From Gnetum montanum (Eukaryota; Streptophyta; Gnetopsida; Gnetales; Gnetaceae), in contig MNCI01024239.1 of assembly GCA_015680685.1 (NCBI GenBank), positions 71,555-110,041 of the forward strand: a DNA stretch of 38,487 bases, read 5' to 3'. Shown in pieces: positions 10,366 through 22,465 of this stretch (position 1 is its first letter; the number at the start of each line of letters is the position of its first letter). A model generated the notes under the pieces. The model saw only the letters and a program-made list of their open reading frames with translations. It was not told where the DNA came from and did no database searches. The position numbers were made by a program, and so were the translations under genes.

Positions 10366-10602
10366 TTAATGATCTTTGCTCGTATTGTCTTCTTTCCTTT
10401 TCCATTGCATTAATGAAGTAATTATGGCTTCTTTAGTGATTCTATGAGTTGGACAATTTGATGAAGATGAGTGAACTTCCTTCTTATCTTCATGTCTTGG
10501 ATCCTTTGATTTTGTTTTGTTGAGAGTAGGGAATTCTTCCTTGAATAGATTTTGGAAGCACAAATTTAAATCATCTATCTCAACTATCTTATTTGAAGGC
10601 AC
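10366..10602 (-). CDS. 78-codon open frame inside the copia-type element
   Basis: The frame begins MPSNKIVEIDDLNLCFQN and ends with a basic stretch rich in Lys, Asp and Ser. It resembles no copia domain I know. It lies directly downstream (in minus-strand order) of the protease remnant, where integrase should be. It may be the filler left by the deletion of integrase, reverse transcriptase and RNase H, or an unrelated open frame. It is a hypothetical protein at best. Confidence 0.25.
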   Translation of the reverse strand: MPSNKIVEIDDLNLCFQNLFKEEFPTLNKTKSKDPRHEDKKEVHSSSSNCPTHRITKEAIITSLMQWKRKEDNTSKDH

Positions 10603-10624
10603 TTTTTAATGTTGAATCTTGTTT

Positions 10625-10995
10625 GATTTATTTTGTTTCTTTATTTTTGGACATGATTCTATTCAATAAATTTGATTTCTAAGCTATTTAAACTTTGCTT
10701 TTGTATTGTTTTTATCAAAAATAATGTAAAAATCCTTTTTGAATATTAAATTATAATCATCATTTATCAATTGAGTGACTAATAGTAATGATTTTTCAAG
10801 ATTTGTAACATAAAATACATTTCTAATTTCAAACTAATTTCCATCTTTCATATTGATATTTATGGTACTAGTTCCATGTATTTGAAGGTTTCTACCATCT
10901 TTAAAGTATAACTTCCCAATGCCTCTTGTGAACATTACATTGGTAAAGTCTTCAGTTCTTGATATCATATGTTTGTGCAATCTATTTTCAATAGC
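10625..10995 (-). pseudogene. Copia aspartic protease region, decayed
   Basis: Minus-strand translation gives HMISRTEDFTN, then IGKLYFKDGRNLQIHGTSTI, then VFYVTNLEKSLLLVTQLI. This is the diagnostic order of Ty1/copia Pol: a DSG.S.HMT protease active site, a loop with DG..L.I.G.GTI, then V.YVP.L..NLLSV.QL. The active-site Asp-Ser-Gly is degraded (ENRLHKHM) and in-frame stops are present, so it is inactive. Further Pol domains are absent from the element. Confidence 0.7.
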
Positions 10996-11059
10996 CACTT
11001 ATTTGATTAAACTTATTTATTTGAATGGAAGTATGTGTGAAATATTAGTTACTCATTTT

Positions 11060-11653
11060 CTTTTGATGTTAGCCCTCCAATTTTTGAATTCTTGCTTTGC
11101 TTTTTTTTCAATTCTAGTTGATTTGTTCTAAATGTTAAAGTCATCATCTTTTGTGTGTGTCTTTTCTTTGATCTTTGATTGCTTCACGTTTTATTGAATT
11201 TGCCTTTTTTGTGAATGCTTCTTGATTGAACTTTGATTTTGATTTTTCTTCATGTTATATTTTTTTGTTTCTTAAATATGAGTTTGTCCTCTTTGAATTT
11301 TTGAATCTTTTAATTTTTCTTAATTTTCAATTGTTCCCTCATTATCTTCGTATTTTCGTTAAAGATATTACCACATTTCTTTGCTAGTCTTCATGCTTGA
11401 AATTGAATTTCTAATTTTATTGCTAACTAAATTACAAATAATGCCTCTTGCTAACTTTCTCTATAATGGCTTTCTAGAATTTTTTCCTCAAATTCTTGTT
11501 GATGATTTTTGGTATTTTACTACATTTATTTATAGTATCCCAAACATCATTGTGATTCAATAAATGCTTTGTCACTCTTCATCATACCCTGAAATTTTGA
11601 GTGCCATAAAAAATACTAGGAATTTTTGGCAAACCTTTATTTTGATCTTTCAT
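11060..11653 (-). pseudogene. Copia gag (UBN2-like) remnant
   Basis: From ATG at 11653 the minus strand gives GLPKIPSIFYGTQNF, the usual start of a copia Gag. After frameshifts it gives DVWDTINKCSKIPK and then TAK-like and MREQLK text, matching the DAW..I...L.....I.....AKE(M/L)W..L pattern of UBN2-type gag. Multiple stops and shifts are present. It starts 15 bases inside the primer site, as expected. Confidence 0.6.
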
Positions 11654-11667
11654 GACTTCAATTTTTA

Positions 11668-11679
11668 GCTTTGACACCA
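11668..11679 (-). other. Primer binding site, degenerate initiator tRNA-Met type
   Basis: The minus strand reads TGGTGTCAAAGC, 10 of 12 matches to the copia consensus TGGTATCAGAGC. It marks the boundary between the 5' LTR to the right and gag to the left. Confidence 0.65.
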
Positions 11680-11685
11680 ATTATT

Positions 11686-12985
11686 AAGATTTGCAAAAAA
11701 TTCTCAAATTCTATTTGAAAATAATTAAAATTTGATTTACCACTGGTCATGGGATTATAGCATGAGTCATAATCTTTCACCATATGCTTACCATGGATCA
11801 TGATCTTTTACCATGAGATGACCAAGAGTTATGATATTTAAAAATTAGAGAAATTTTGATTATTGAGGATACCATGAATGTACCATAAAGGTACCATGAG
11901 TTGTGGTATGATACAATGGTCAAGAAATTTGAGTTTTTGAATACCATGAGTTGTGATATGTTCACCATGGGTTGTGGTGAATTTATCTAAAGTGAAATCT
12001 GTATCACAAGGAAACCATGGTTTGTAGTTGGTAATTTAAAACAACCATGATGGAACCATGGTTTTGGTTAATACTACAAGTTTGACCATGGATCGTGGTC
12101 TCTGAACAATTGATTTCTACAATACCAAGTTGCGGGGAACTCATGGTTTATATTTCTACAATACCATGACCTAACCATAAGTTGTAGTTAATTTGAAAAA
12201 CTTAAATTTCTAAAAATTTGAAGTCAAATTTTAATGAAACATGATTTTTTAGAGTCATCACAAGCTGCTAAACAACCTATGATCAAGAATTGGTTTGATT
12301 GATTTGATTTTTGTAGGAAAATTTATTAGTCATATGTAATAACCTTTGATCTTCTAGACAAAATGTTGAACCTGAACTACAATGAATTTAGTTAAAAATA
12401 ATTTGATGATATTACTAATAATGATGAGTTGATAACAAGATGAATTAGAAAATTGTTGATAAGATGTTGGTGATTGCTAATGATTGTTGAATGATGAATA
12501 GAGATGATGATGATTTGATGAATAAAAGTTGGTGAAGTAATAGTAATTGATGAAATGTTAATAAAATTGATAAATTGGAAAAATTTTATAACACATGTAA
12601 TTTTATTGCTAAAGTCTCACTTAAAATCATATTTCACCCCTATATTTATAGTCAAATGATAGGGCCATAATTATCTATAATAGGACAAACCTATTTTCCC
12701 ATCAATTTTTTTGTAAAAGAAAAATATATGGAATTTCCTATCTTGTCCTATATGACATAAGAATTCAAGTATAATTTACATGGCTTTGATCCCTATTTTA
12801 TGGAATTTTGTCTTTTTACTTCAAATTTTCATCTAAATTTATTGTACTTATATATGTATATATGATCTTCTATCACCTTCAACTTTGGCTTATTGAACTC
12901 ATTTCTTTGCTTTATTTGTGATTCACATCATTGGCATGAAAATTGAGTTGAATATGAGTGTACAAAGTGCATGCTAGAATGAACA
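11686..12985 (-). mobile_element. 5' LTR of the copia-type element (about 1.3 kb)
   Basis: The outer end CA lies at 12984-12985 (minus-strand start TGTTCATTCTAGC) and aligns with 10206. The part 12380-12985 is the direct repeat of 9485-10206. The inner part, 11740-12190, holds a cluster of near-palindromic ACCATGG/GTTGTGGT words. The inner end at 11686 is placed by the primer site and lacks a clean CA, probably by mutation (TAATAATTGG in place of TAACAATTGG). Confidence 0.6.
11740..12190 (+). repeat. Cluster of ACCATG..TTGTGGT words
   Basis: About a dozen imperfect copies of a 15-17 base word of the form ACCATG(A/G)(G/A)TTGTGGT, often near-palindromic (for example ACCATGGATCGTGGT near 12076), are spaced 20-50 bases apart. 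Confidence 0.6.
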
Positions 12986-15900
12986 TTATCTATGTAAAGA
13001 ATATGTTGGAACTCTACCAAGATAAATCTTTGTTTAAAATTGTAACATACAAGCACCAAAATATAGGACCCTTAAAGGAGAGTTTGTTATTAGTCCATAA
13101 TACAGTGAAGTATGGAAGTATCACCTAGGAAAGCATTTTACTAAATTCTTTGAATAATATGACCAATAACATGTCATGGCCTTCAAAAATGTTGATCCAT
13201 CATTGATGACGAGCTCCCATGGATTCCAAAGTCATAAAACAACAAATTGAACAAGAAAAAGGAAAATGAAAGCTTTATTCTTGCTCAAATTGAGAAATTG
13301 CAGCTAAAATGAAGCACAATTCCCAAGGATAAACAAGAGATTCAATCCAATTCTCATACACTCTATCAAAGCAATCACACACTCATAAGAATGATCATCA
13401 AGGCATCTTTCCAAGGCTCTATTTGCCTCTACTCTTCTCTCACTCATCTCCCTCTCCCTAGACTCTCTCTTCAAACTCTCTTTAGACTCTCTTCCTCTAG
13501 TCTTTCTCTTAATCAAATTGAAAGCCGAAGGAGTCTATTTATTCCTTTTTTCCTCCTATCTCTTCATCTTCCCTCAAATTTATCATCAATTTAATGTTCA
13601 TTAAAATCTGTAGAAGACATCTTTGAGAAACAAGAGATGTCTAAGTGCAAAGGTCTTAAAGTAGACATCTTGGAGGAGATGTCTTGGCAAAGATGTCTAA
13701 TATGCAATGTAGACGTCTATCCATCCAAGGTCAAAGTTAAAGATGCTTGTTTTGAGGCCTAGAACCATTGGACACCTCCAAACAAGTCCCCATAGCCCCA
13801 AGAACACCCTAAAGTCATCAAAATAGCCCCAAAAGACTCCCAAACATGCCAAAACTCCAAGGAAGTATCCCACCATTGGAGAGATGTTACTTTGGCATAT
13901 TTGATCTCCACATCAATCATCCTAGTAGAACAAGTCATTAAGATCTTAGAGGCTTCATGACTATGAACTAGAGACCAACTACTATGAAGGAAGAAGAGTT
14001 GTTGACAAAAAGTTTAGGTGCATAGGAAACAATACTCATAGAACCTAACCTCACTACAAGGTTTAGAAAAGGCCTATAACATGGGAATCATGGAAACCAA
14101 CTAGTAAAGGAAATTTATTTCTATTTCATACATGAACTACTAATAACAAAACTATTACACCAATATGGTAGAACAACATGGAACATGGAAAATATTTGAT
14201 GAAAATAACATGTGGTAATAGGAAAAATACCTAGTATAATACAGTTAAGAACATAAATACCCAAGCCCATCCTAAGGCTAAGGTTTTAGGCCATCAAGAG
14301 TAGAATAAAAAATGCATCATTCTAATATGAAAACTTGCTTCTAAGCATACACTACCAACTAAAATACTAATACCATTGAATTCTACCATTAGAACAAGTA
14401 GAATGTAATTAGAACATGACATAACAAACAATGTTAGAACATTGTCAACAGATACATCTCCTGTCATGGTAGGACCTCTAGGCATCGACTACTCTAGGAC
14501 CCTCAATATCTCATAAGCTTGAGATACTAATCTATACCTTCTGCTCATCCAAAGTTTGAAAGGATTCAAAACTAGTAATAGTCCTTTATAAGTACTCATC
14601 CAAAGCACTGAGAGGTAAACAAATCATGATGCAACAAGTTGTTTTGATACAATGTAGGTACTAACAAATTCACATTTCAATGTTATGGATATGAGACCAA
14701 TTATCTAGTTCATCTTTGGTTTAAAGAACATTCATCTTCCCTCAAGACATGGTGCTCACAGAATTGACTAAGATATTCATTATCTCAATATTTATCTATT
14801 TGTTGTACTTTCCAAAACTAAGGTTACAACTCAGAAACGTAAAAGAGTTAATAGGGAACATGTGTAGTAGACAAGTCATACAATGCATCCAACAAGCATA
14901 ATCATAGATATCAAGAACTAAAGAGATATAATAATCTATTAATGTCACAAAGAGCAAGATCTCAATCAAGTTGCATATAGATCATCCATATAAGAGCATG
15001 CATGAATCATCATGATACAACCACATACATAGGAGCATTTAATTCACTAGTGAAGGATAACTAGAATACTTTCAAAATTCCAAAGGACTACAATAATCAA
15101 GGGCATCCTACTGTAGAGACATTCGACCTCATTAAGACAAGATGTTCCAAAAGATCATAAGGAATTTATAGATGGAATTTACAACCTCATCTTGCAATAA
15201 TAAGAGGAGACTGAAAGCAATAGTCTTAGGCCTCAATAGAAAGAAAAAGCAAGGTATCAAAAACTAGAATATCCAAATTCACCATCAAGAAGCATGACCT
15301 CCAAAATAAAGCATTCATTAGAAGAGGGAGGTCCTAAAATAGTTCCAAAATAAGAATGACCTACCTCACAAAGATCCTAGAAGCACAATCTCCATAATAA
15401 AACACCCCAAGAACTATACCATAAATTGAAGAGATGAACTACCAAGCTTAGATGTCAATATATCCTACCTCAAGAAGAATTGACAAGGTCAAATGACTTA
15501 TATTAAGGGTTTCCAAAATCAAAATATAAGAGGCCATCAGAAGAAAGACTGCATCATGAACTAGTCAAGCCAAAAGCATAAGATGCCATAAGATAAGATG
15601 CACTAACAACAACCCAATCTTGCAATGAACCAAAGAGTTACATAGTACCACATCTCAACTACAAAGTCATGAAGGCTAAATGGTAGTAAACAAGAGCCAA
15701 ACCAAGTGCAACATATATGAGAGACTTGAAACACAATTAAAAGAAAGACACATAAACAAACAAACAAAGAAATAAACACAAGCATGAATGTAAGTTAATC
15801 TATTGGTAATGGTCTTTGTCTAACTAGAACAAGGCTAACATAAGCATCTATCTAAAGTTTCTCCAACCATAGGTACTAAATCAAATTGTGATCAAGGAAT

Positions 15901-17444
15901 ATCAAACCCACATTTCATGTATTAATGGAGAAAATGGAAGTGTAAGGATCCCACATTCTACCCATCTAATACAACCATCTTAGCACATGTTATCTAGATG
16001 GAGACTAAGGCAGAGACAAGGTCCAATTCATCCCAGATAAACTACTAGAAATTGAGGCTAGAAAGCTCCTTGAGCAACATCACAGATATTATGAATGAAA
16101 CCTCCATCTAATCACATTGATGAGAATCAATTGCTTGTTCAACCACCAATACAAGTAGCAGAGGAAAGTCCAACAAATGCAACCAAGTCTATCCATAGAT
16201 AGACAACATAGGAAAGGCTACAAGTAACAATGTAGTAAGTTCACATAAGAGCTACATCAAGGGCATTACCAAAAGGGTAATCCATGGTTGATACACGAGG
16301 AAGAACACCTGTGATCCAATAGAAAATATGATAATCAATTGGAAGGACCACTAATTAGAAATCTCATAGCAACATTCAAAACTATAGCAAACTAGAAGAA
16401 CATCACAATCAGTGTAATACTTTGAAGGATGTTTTGATACCATTTGTAATAATATTGCCTTGATGTTATTTGGCACACTAAAGAATTCCCTTGGATCCAA
16501 TGAATCTGGGATAGAAGACTTGAGGAATATGCCTTCAAGAAACTAATATGTCCAATTCTTCACTAAGAAAAAGACCAATAATATATGAGAATTCTCATAA
16601 GTTATGTACATGCGTCTTTGAGAAACATTGATGACTTTAAATAAGGACAAACAAGCAAGCAAATAAACAACTTTGTAGACATCATTGTTGGGAAGTGACG
16701 ATGTATCTACAAGGGGTGCCTCACCCCTAGACCACTCATGATTTGTTACAAGGTTTGGCATGATGCCATACTAGAACTATCTAGTCCAAGCTAACCTACT
16801 TATATGTAACCATTGGAGAATCAAACTCACATGTAGTTCTAATGATAAGAAGGCATAAAGAGGAGGAAACATGGTGGCACTAGATTGTTCTTTGGATTTG
16901 CCAGGCTAAAGCATTTTCCTAACACTTGAGTACTATAGATGAACAACTTAGAATGTTCCATGGTCCTTGAACCATGGGAAGGAATTGGGGAACTATTGAT
17001 CCCAACACCTTTTTGACATTAGCACCATATTTTTAAAAAGATATTGTAGTGTATTTTATATAAACTATTTGGTTTCACAATGTTTTCACAATATATACAA
17101 TGCAAGGAAACTATCATTTTTTTCAAACTTTTAAACCATATTTTTTTAAAAAAGTATAATAGTACCTATGATGAAAAGGGTGTTCATATTGAATTCTAAA
17201 CGGAGTACTTTTGAGTACAAAGGTATGACCATCTAACTGTCGAGTGCTTAAAATCATGTTTAAAAAATATATATTATAAAATCAATATATTTTAATTTTC
17301 ATGGTAGTTACACCAAAGAGGTATTTAATTTTCATATAATGAAACTATTTTGTGCAAATTATTTAAAGTTAAGGCAAAAACAACTAAGGGTTATTAACCA
17401 TAATAAGGAGATCTTGTGTTGACTAAATATTGTTAAAGGTAAGC
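12986..17444. other. Gene-free region, probably old LTR-retroelement sequence
   Basis: No coding frame over about 70 codons is credible. 13290-13600 has LTR-like character on the minus strand: a possible TATA box in GGAATAAATAGACTCC near 13530 followed by a purine-rich leader. 13612-13722 carries a cluster of AGATGTCT/AGACATCT words. 14000-16430 is A-rich and C-poor, without recognisable Pol. A copia-type primer site at 16431-16442 suggests one LTR beginning at 16445. No matching second LTR was found by eye. Confidence 0.4.
16431..16442 (-). other. Possible copia primer binding site
   Basis: The minus strand reads TGGTATCAAAAC, 10 of 12 matches to TGGTATCAGAGC. On the plus strand it is followed by TTTGTAATAATATT, so an LTR end TG...(minus ...ACA) could start at 16445. 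No gag is recognised on the left, so this may be an isolated remnant. Confidence 0.4.
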
Positions 17445-17591
17445 ATGCAGAAGAGGGCAACGTGGATCAAGAAGCACAAGGTAATTATGGAGAAAGTGAT
17501 TTCAGAGGCATTGAAAGAACAAGAGGAAAGTCAATCTAGGGTCTTAAACCTTAGATTTGCTGAAGTAAATGAGATTGATAATGAAATGTGA
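17445..17591 (+). CDS. Short 48-codon open frame
   Basis: An ATG at 17445 opens a frame to TGA 17589-17591. It encodes a highly charged peptide (MQKRATWIKKHKVIMEKVIS, then EEQ-rich sequence). It could be a retroelement scrap or chance; no family is recognised. It lies 0.5 kb upstream of the transporter gene. Confidence 0.15.
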   Translation: MQKRATWIKKHKVIMEKVISEALKEQEESQSRVLNLRFAEVNEIDNEM

Positions 17592-17913
17592 TAAAAACAA
17601 TAAAAAAATAGTAACAAAAAAGGTGTTTATCCCTAGCTGATCTTATGAGTAGGAAACAAGAGTAAGAGACCCACATTATTTGGATGAGATTTGTTACTTT
17701 AGAAGCTAAAGAGCTAATTGTCACCGTAAGACCCTTTGTGGTGCCACAAAAACGTAATTAAGCAATTCTATTTCCATTTGAATACCTCAGAACGTATGAG
17801 CAACATAATAAAAGGTACAGGAACTTTAAAGAGGTACATGGCTTTTCGAGAAGGCTCTTCATTGAAGTCTTTAATGCCTGTAATCGATTCTCCACCGGAT
17901 AGTTCTCTTTCAG

Positions 17914-18065
17914 GGAGTAATTAAATCAGCTACAGAGAGGAGGACACTCTGTTGACTTGACTTGTTTTGATTAGCAATAGCACTTTGAGGGACGAATTAA
18001 ATCAACTACAGAGAGGACGGACACTCTGGTTGACTCGACTTCTTTTGATTAGCAACACCGCAATC
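17914..18065 (+). repeat. Two-copy 76-bp tandem duplication upstream of the transporter gene
   Basis: The units share AATTAAATCA(G/A)CTACAGAGAGGA, GACACTCTG and TTTTGATTAGCAA, with starts near 17914 and 17990. They end about 30 bases before the start codon at 18096, so they lie in the promoter or 5' leader. Confidence 0.75.
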
Positions 18066-18095
18066 ATATGAATCCGTGACAAGCAGTAGCAAGGA

Positions 18096-21000
18096 ATGGA
18101 CCCATCATCTTGTGCTGCTGTTGATGCAGATGATGAAGAAATCAGAGCTCTTCTTGTAACTTCTTCTCCTTCCTCCTCTTCTTCCGAACTTGCAATTTCT
18201 CGTTCAACAGACCTTGAATCCGCAACCCAACATGTTGTTAAGATGTCCATATTCTCAGTTTCAGGCAACCGACTCAGATCCAAGGTACATTTGTTATCTT
18301 TTAATTTAAATTGTCTTGCTCTTTTGTCTTTTCATTTCATCGAAAGTCTGATTTGTTATTAATGTATCCAATTTAGTAGTTTATTCAGGTGTGCTTGCTT
18401 CTGTTCAGTGTTTACAACAACATACAGTGGTTAGAAATGCTCTTGAATTTCTTGCAAGACAAAGCCCATTTAATTGAAATTATTAAACACCATTTCATTC
18501 CTACTTGTGAAAAATGGACAAAGAAGCTCACATGCATGGCAGTTAAGGCATGTAATTTAGTGGAACCAATAGTTGCATGAATGTTACAAAAAGGGTTGGT
18601 AGTTGTATTATTACTTCACGTTTTATTTTCGTTAAAGAGCGAATTTGGTTGTTTAAAAAAGTGGCTTAATGAAAATATACTTAATCCAAACCTATCTTGT
18701 TTGAGTGTTTCTGGTAAAGCTATACAGCATGTTGGTTACATGAATGCACTTACTTAACATTGTTGAGAAGAATTGAATGTGCTAACCAAATCTAAGCTCT
18801 GCTAGATAAGAAAGTGTTAGAGCTGTGCTATTATATTTCAAGATACAAAATTCAAAGCCAAGAGACTAATTTATTAAGCACCATCATCATCATAGTGCTT
18901 TTATTCCAACAATGTGGGCTACCGTGGTAAAATACCAATTTATTAAGCCTGTTAGGTAGCATATAAAGACTTAATCCACTCGCACGAGAAAAAAACAGAG
19001 GAATAAGTAAAGAAATGAGCCAACTGAACTTTTTTTTTTTCCAAAAAAGCTCACTTAATCAAAAAGGAAGAAGTCTACGTGTGATGCATGGTGATGTAAC
19101 AGGTTCAAAAGGACATTTATTACTTTAATAATTTCTTTGACTTATTTTGAGAAAAAAATGGCACTATTATAAATGAGGGATAGAAGAATAGTTTCCTATG
19201 TTAAACAATATTCAAATCACCCAGGCACAGAAGAAAAATACCAGATGATGCTAAGCTATGATCCAACAACACATTATGATTGCATTCGAATCAAGTTATT
19301 TTTCCTTTGGAAGTACATATTAACAATATGTGATTTGGATCTATCATTGTCCTAACTCTGCCTCTGTAATGCATGATTGTTATAAGTTTTATTAAGCTAA
19401 CGAGATGCAATTTATTTCTCGTTTTATTGGTTTTCATCCTTTTTTAGGAAAGAAGAAGCATAGCAGCTGAAGCTGATTTTTCAACACTGAAGAATTTACT
19501 GTTATGGGTTTGGGATTGTTCTAGATATTCGGGAAGAATATGTGTTGTTCTGTCTTCTCTGATATATGGATTTATGGGACTCCTAGTTCAATGGTTTTCA
19601 GGTATGTAATCAAATATTTCATCATTGTTTATGATTGTATTTTGAATTGATCATACTCTTTTATTGTAATTTAGTCTTTTTGGCAAGTTAATTTGCGTAT
19701 CTATGTAACTACTTGAACTCATATCTTAATAATTTTTCCATGATTCGTGATTTTTGGTTGTTGTATTACAAATTTAAGGATGCCTTTCTGTAGAATACCT
19801 GAGCATGTAGGAAATCACATTGTAAATTGCTGACTGTGAAAAGCTTATATACATAATTTTGTTTTGGTTCCTACAGACTTTTTAACAATGCTATTTTGAT
19901 TTTCTGATTGTATTTATCTTTTTGAAATGGTCAATTAGATATGCTTGCTAAGATTCAACTATGAATAAAGACCATGATATGGTTTCTGTGTTTGTGATTG
20001 CCAGCATCTTCTATTCATCCATTTCAGATGATTTTTATAAGATGTACAGTCATCCTGGTTGCATCAATCACTTGGATTAAAAAGAGTGGTCAGCCTTTGT
20101 TTGGAGCCCCTTATATTAGGCACCTGTTAGTAGCAAGGGCAATAACCGGCTACCTGTCTTTGCTGGGCTTTTATTATAGGTGAGATCTTATTATTTTTTC
20201 ATCATTGATTTTAGATGACCATGATAATTATTCTTTAAATTAATATTTTGTTTATTTGGCTCTATTTTTGTGCTGGTGTTTTTTCCTTTTCATTTTCATA
20301 AATAATAGAAAATAGGAAGCCATAATCCTTGATTTTGGTAAAACACTTAAAAATAAACCGTTTTAGTCTCATAAGTCCTTTTTAGTGACTTTAATGTTTA
20401 CGTATCCAGTTCAGTTGGCCCTGGTATATCTGATATAATATTGTTAATGTGGATTTGTTCGTTAATACCTAGCGCTTCTAGTATGATCTTCCAGTAATTT
20501 ATTTTTTTTGGCTTTTATATTTTTATGCCAACGTGTAGATTTTATTTAGTCATGATTCAAGATTTCACTTTAATGCCCTAGATAGAAATAAAAACTATAC
20601 AATTAATCATTTTTTAAAAAATTCTTTTCTAGTCTTATCAATCCCTCTTTTACATTGCTTGATGGGTTTTTAACTGAGGCATTATTATATCTATGTTAAA
20701 AAGGTCATCTTTCTGTATTCTTGGGGATCGTGTATTCAGTGGTTCTTTATTTGGATACCTTAGACCTCAGGCATTATAATTTCCTAATTGTATGCAAATT
20801 GTTTCTATGAGTGTAGTCTTAATGGTATCTGTATACTTCTACATTAAGAGCTTTAACAAAATTGGTGCTTGTTTAAGAAAATATCATTGCCTTAATGGGC
20901 TATTTAATGATCAGGGTTTCAATTAAAGTTAAATGAGCAAGCTTATACAAAGTAAGCGTTGCTTGCCAACATTAAAAATAAGTTATATATATATATATAT

Positions 21001-22465
21001 ATAGGTTGGTTACACAGATTTTGAAAAGTCATCATTATATTTGTTCATGTGCCTCTTGGGGGCACAGTAAAAATATAAAAATATACATTTAGGATAAAAA
21101 TATAAAAATATACATTTAGGACTATGGCATTAGGTAGACAGTTGACTATAGTAAATTAATGTTGAATCCTTCACCTACCATACGGGTTAAACATTGCTAA
21201 TGGAATAAGGTACTTTTATCTTATCAACATGGACTAACTTGGTAAGGTTGGTGAAGGATTGAATCATATTGGATTTTGAAAAGTATCTATGCAAAATATG
21301 ACTCATATAACAAATCCAAGCCTTATATATTAGGGCATCAATTTAGTCTCTATTATATATCAAGGTGTCATTTTTTGGTTCAATATAAGTCTAAATGCCA
21401 TGCAAATAGAAACCTTTATTTTTGGGCGGTGTTGGAGATACTTAAAACCATTTGACTATGTATCATTAGGACATATAGCCAATACAATACTTTGGTAGAA
21501 TGTAAACAAAACCCACAGGCTTCTTTTCATAATCCACAGCTTAGATTTAAATGATGCACATGTTTCTTTTCCAAATCCATGTAAATTACTTATCATCATA
21601 TAAATCCACATGTGCATCATACAATACATTGACAGAGAGAGCTGTCGGTTGAGGTGGGTTATGGAGAAAGTTGATTTTAAAAAGCTGATTGGAGACTCTT
21701 TATTAACTTAAAGATTTTTTTAGACCTGAGTTGTTTAGGATATTTCATATTATTTTGGAATAAAAGACTTCGAAAAGCAAATTATGGTAGCAACATCAAA
21801 GAACATGCTAACCTGCAAATTATTCATCTCCTTCGTACTTTCATTTTTTAGTCTTTCAAATTTGTTTTTATGGTGCTATAGATGTATTATAGATTAATTT
21901 TGAAAGGTTTGTTGTATTGACCATTTAATAGTCGACCTAACTAGCAATCTATGGAATGTGGTCCAGTGTATCAATAAATATGACATTGAATTTAGTGGCT
22001 TTTGGTTTGTCTAACTTGTTTACTGAGATGAGGGATGGACTTTACCTGGATTGGCTTTCGTTTTGATAACACTTTGTGATGTTTTAATATCATGTGGTTG
22101 ATAAAATGCAAAACAATTATCTTGACTTCTTGATAAATAAAAAAAACCAGAAGTTAAGATAGTTTTGAGTGGAGAATTTTAGTTTCCAGAAATATTTGAT
22201 CTTTTTCTCCAACTGTATGTTGTCTAATAATGAAACCACACAAATGACATTGATGCTTAGCTTTGTACATATTATTTTTATCTGTTGTCATTTGTGTCGT
22301 ACGACGGTTAACAGGAACATTGTTGGCTACTTCATATTCTCTATTGCAGTATTCATGTCTTACACTTGCACGATGCCATTGTCATAAACTTCACTACCCC
22401 ATTAATGGCAGCATTTCTTGCAATTTTCTTATTAGACGAGAACCTGAGTGTCATTGTAGTTGGAG
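18096..22465 (+). CDS. EamA/DMT-family transporter (SLC35G-like), 5' four exons
   Basis: This is a membrane transporter of the drug/metabolite transporter superfamily; the substrate is unknown. Exons: 18096-18284 (63 codons, acidic and Ser-rich N-terminus), 19448-19601, 20005-20179 and 22350-22465. All introns have GT..AG ends with phases 0, 1 and 2, and the joined frame is open for about 212 residues. Exon 2 carries the first membrane helix (VVLSSLIYGFMGLLVQWFS). Exon 3 gives IHPFQMIFIRC, KKSGQPLFGAP and ARAITGYLSLLGFYY. The exon 3/4 join gives YSIHVLHLHDAIVINFTTPL and LLDENLS. These match the plant SLC35G-like pattern R...GY.SLLGFFYSI..L.L..A.V..FT.P. The N-terminus predicts cytosolic regulation. 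The C-terminal half (second EamA repeat) is not found before the window ends. It may lie beyond a very long intron, or the gene may be truncated. Start codon: the first ATG in the open frame. Confidence 0.8.
18285..19447 (+). other. Intron 1 of the transporter gene
   Basis: GT at 18285 and AG at 19446-19447 with a pyrimidine tract (TCCTTTTTTTAG). Nothing else is recognised inside. Confidence 0.7.
20180..22349 (+). other. Intron 3 of the transporter gene (2,170 bp)
   Basis: The donor is GTGAGA at 20180 and the acceptor TTGCAG ends at 22349. It contains a (TA)n microsatellite near 20983-21003 and a direct duplication of 29 bases (TAAAAATATAAAAATATACA core) at about 21068-21121. No mobile element boundary was found. 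Confidence 0.65.

Noticed and set aside
14636-14650. Possible copia primer site (GTTTTGATACAATG)
   Set aside because: It lacks the CCA needed to pair with the tRNA 3' end and has no LTR end next to it.
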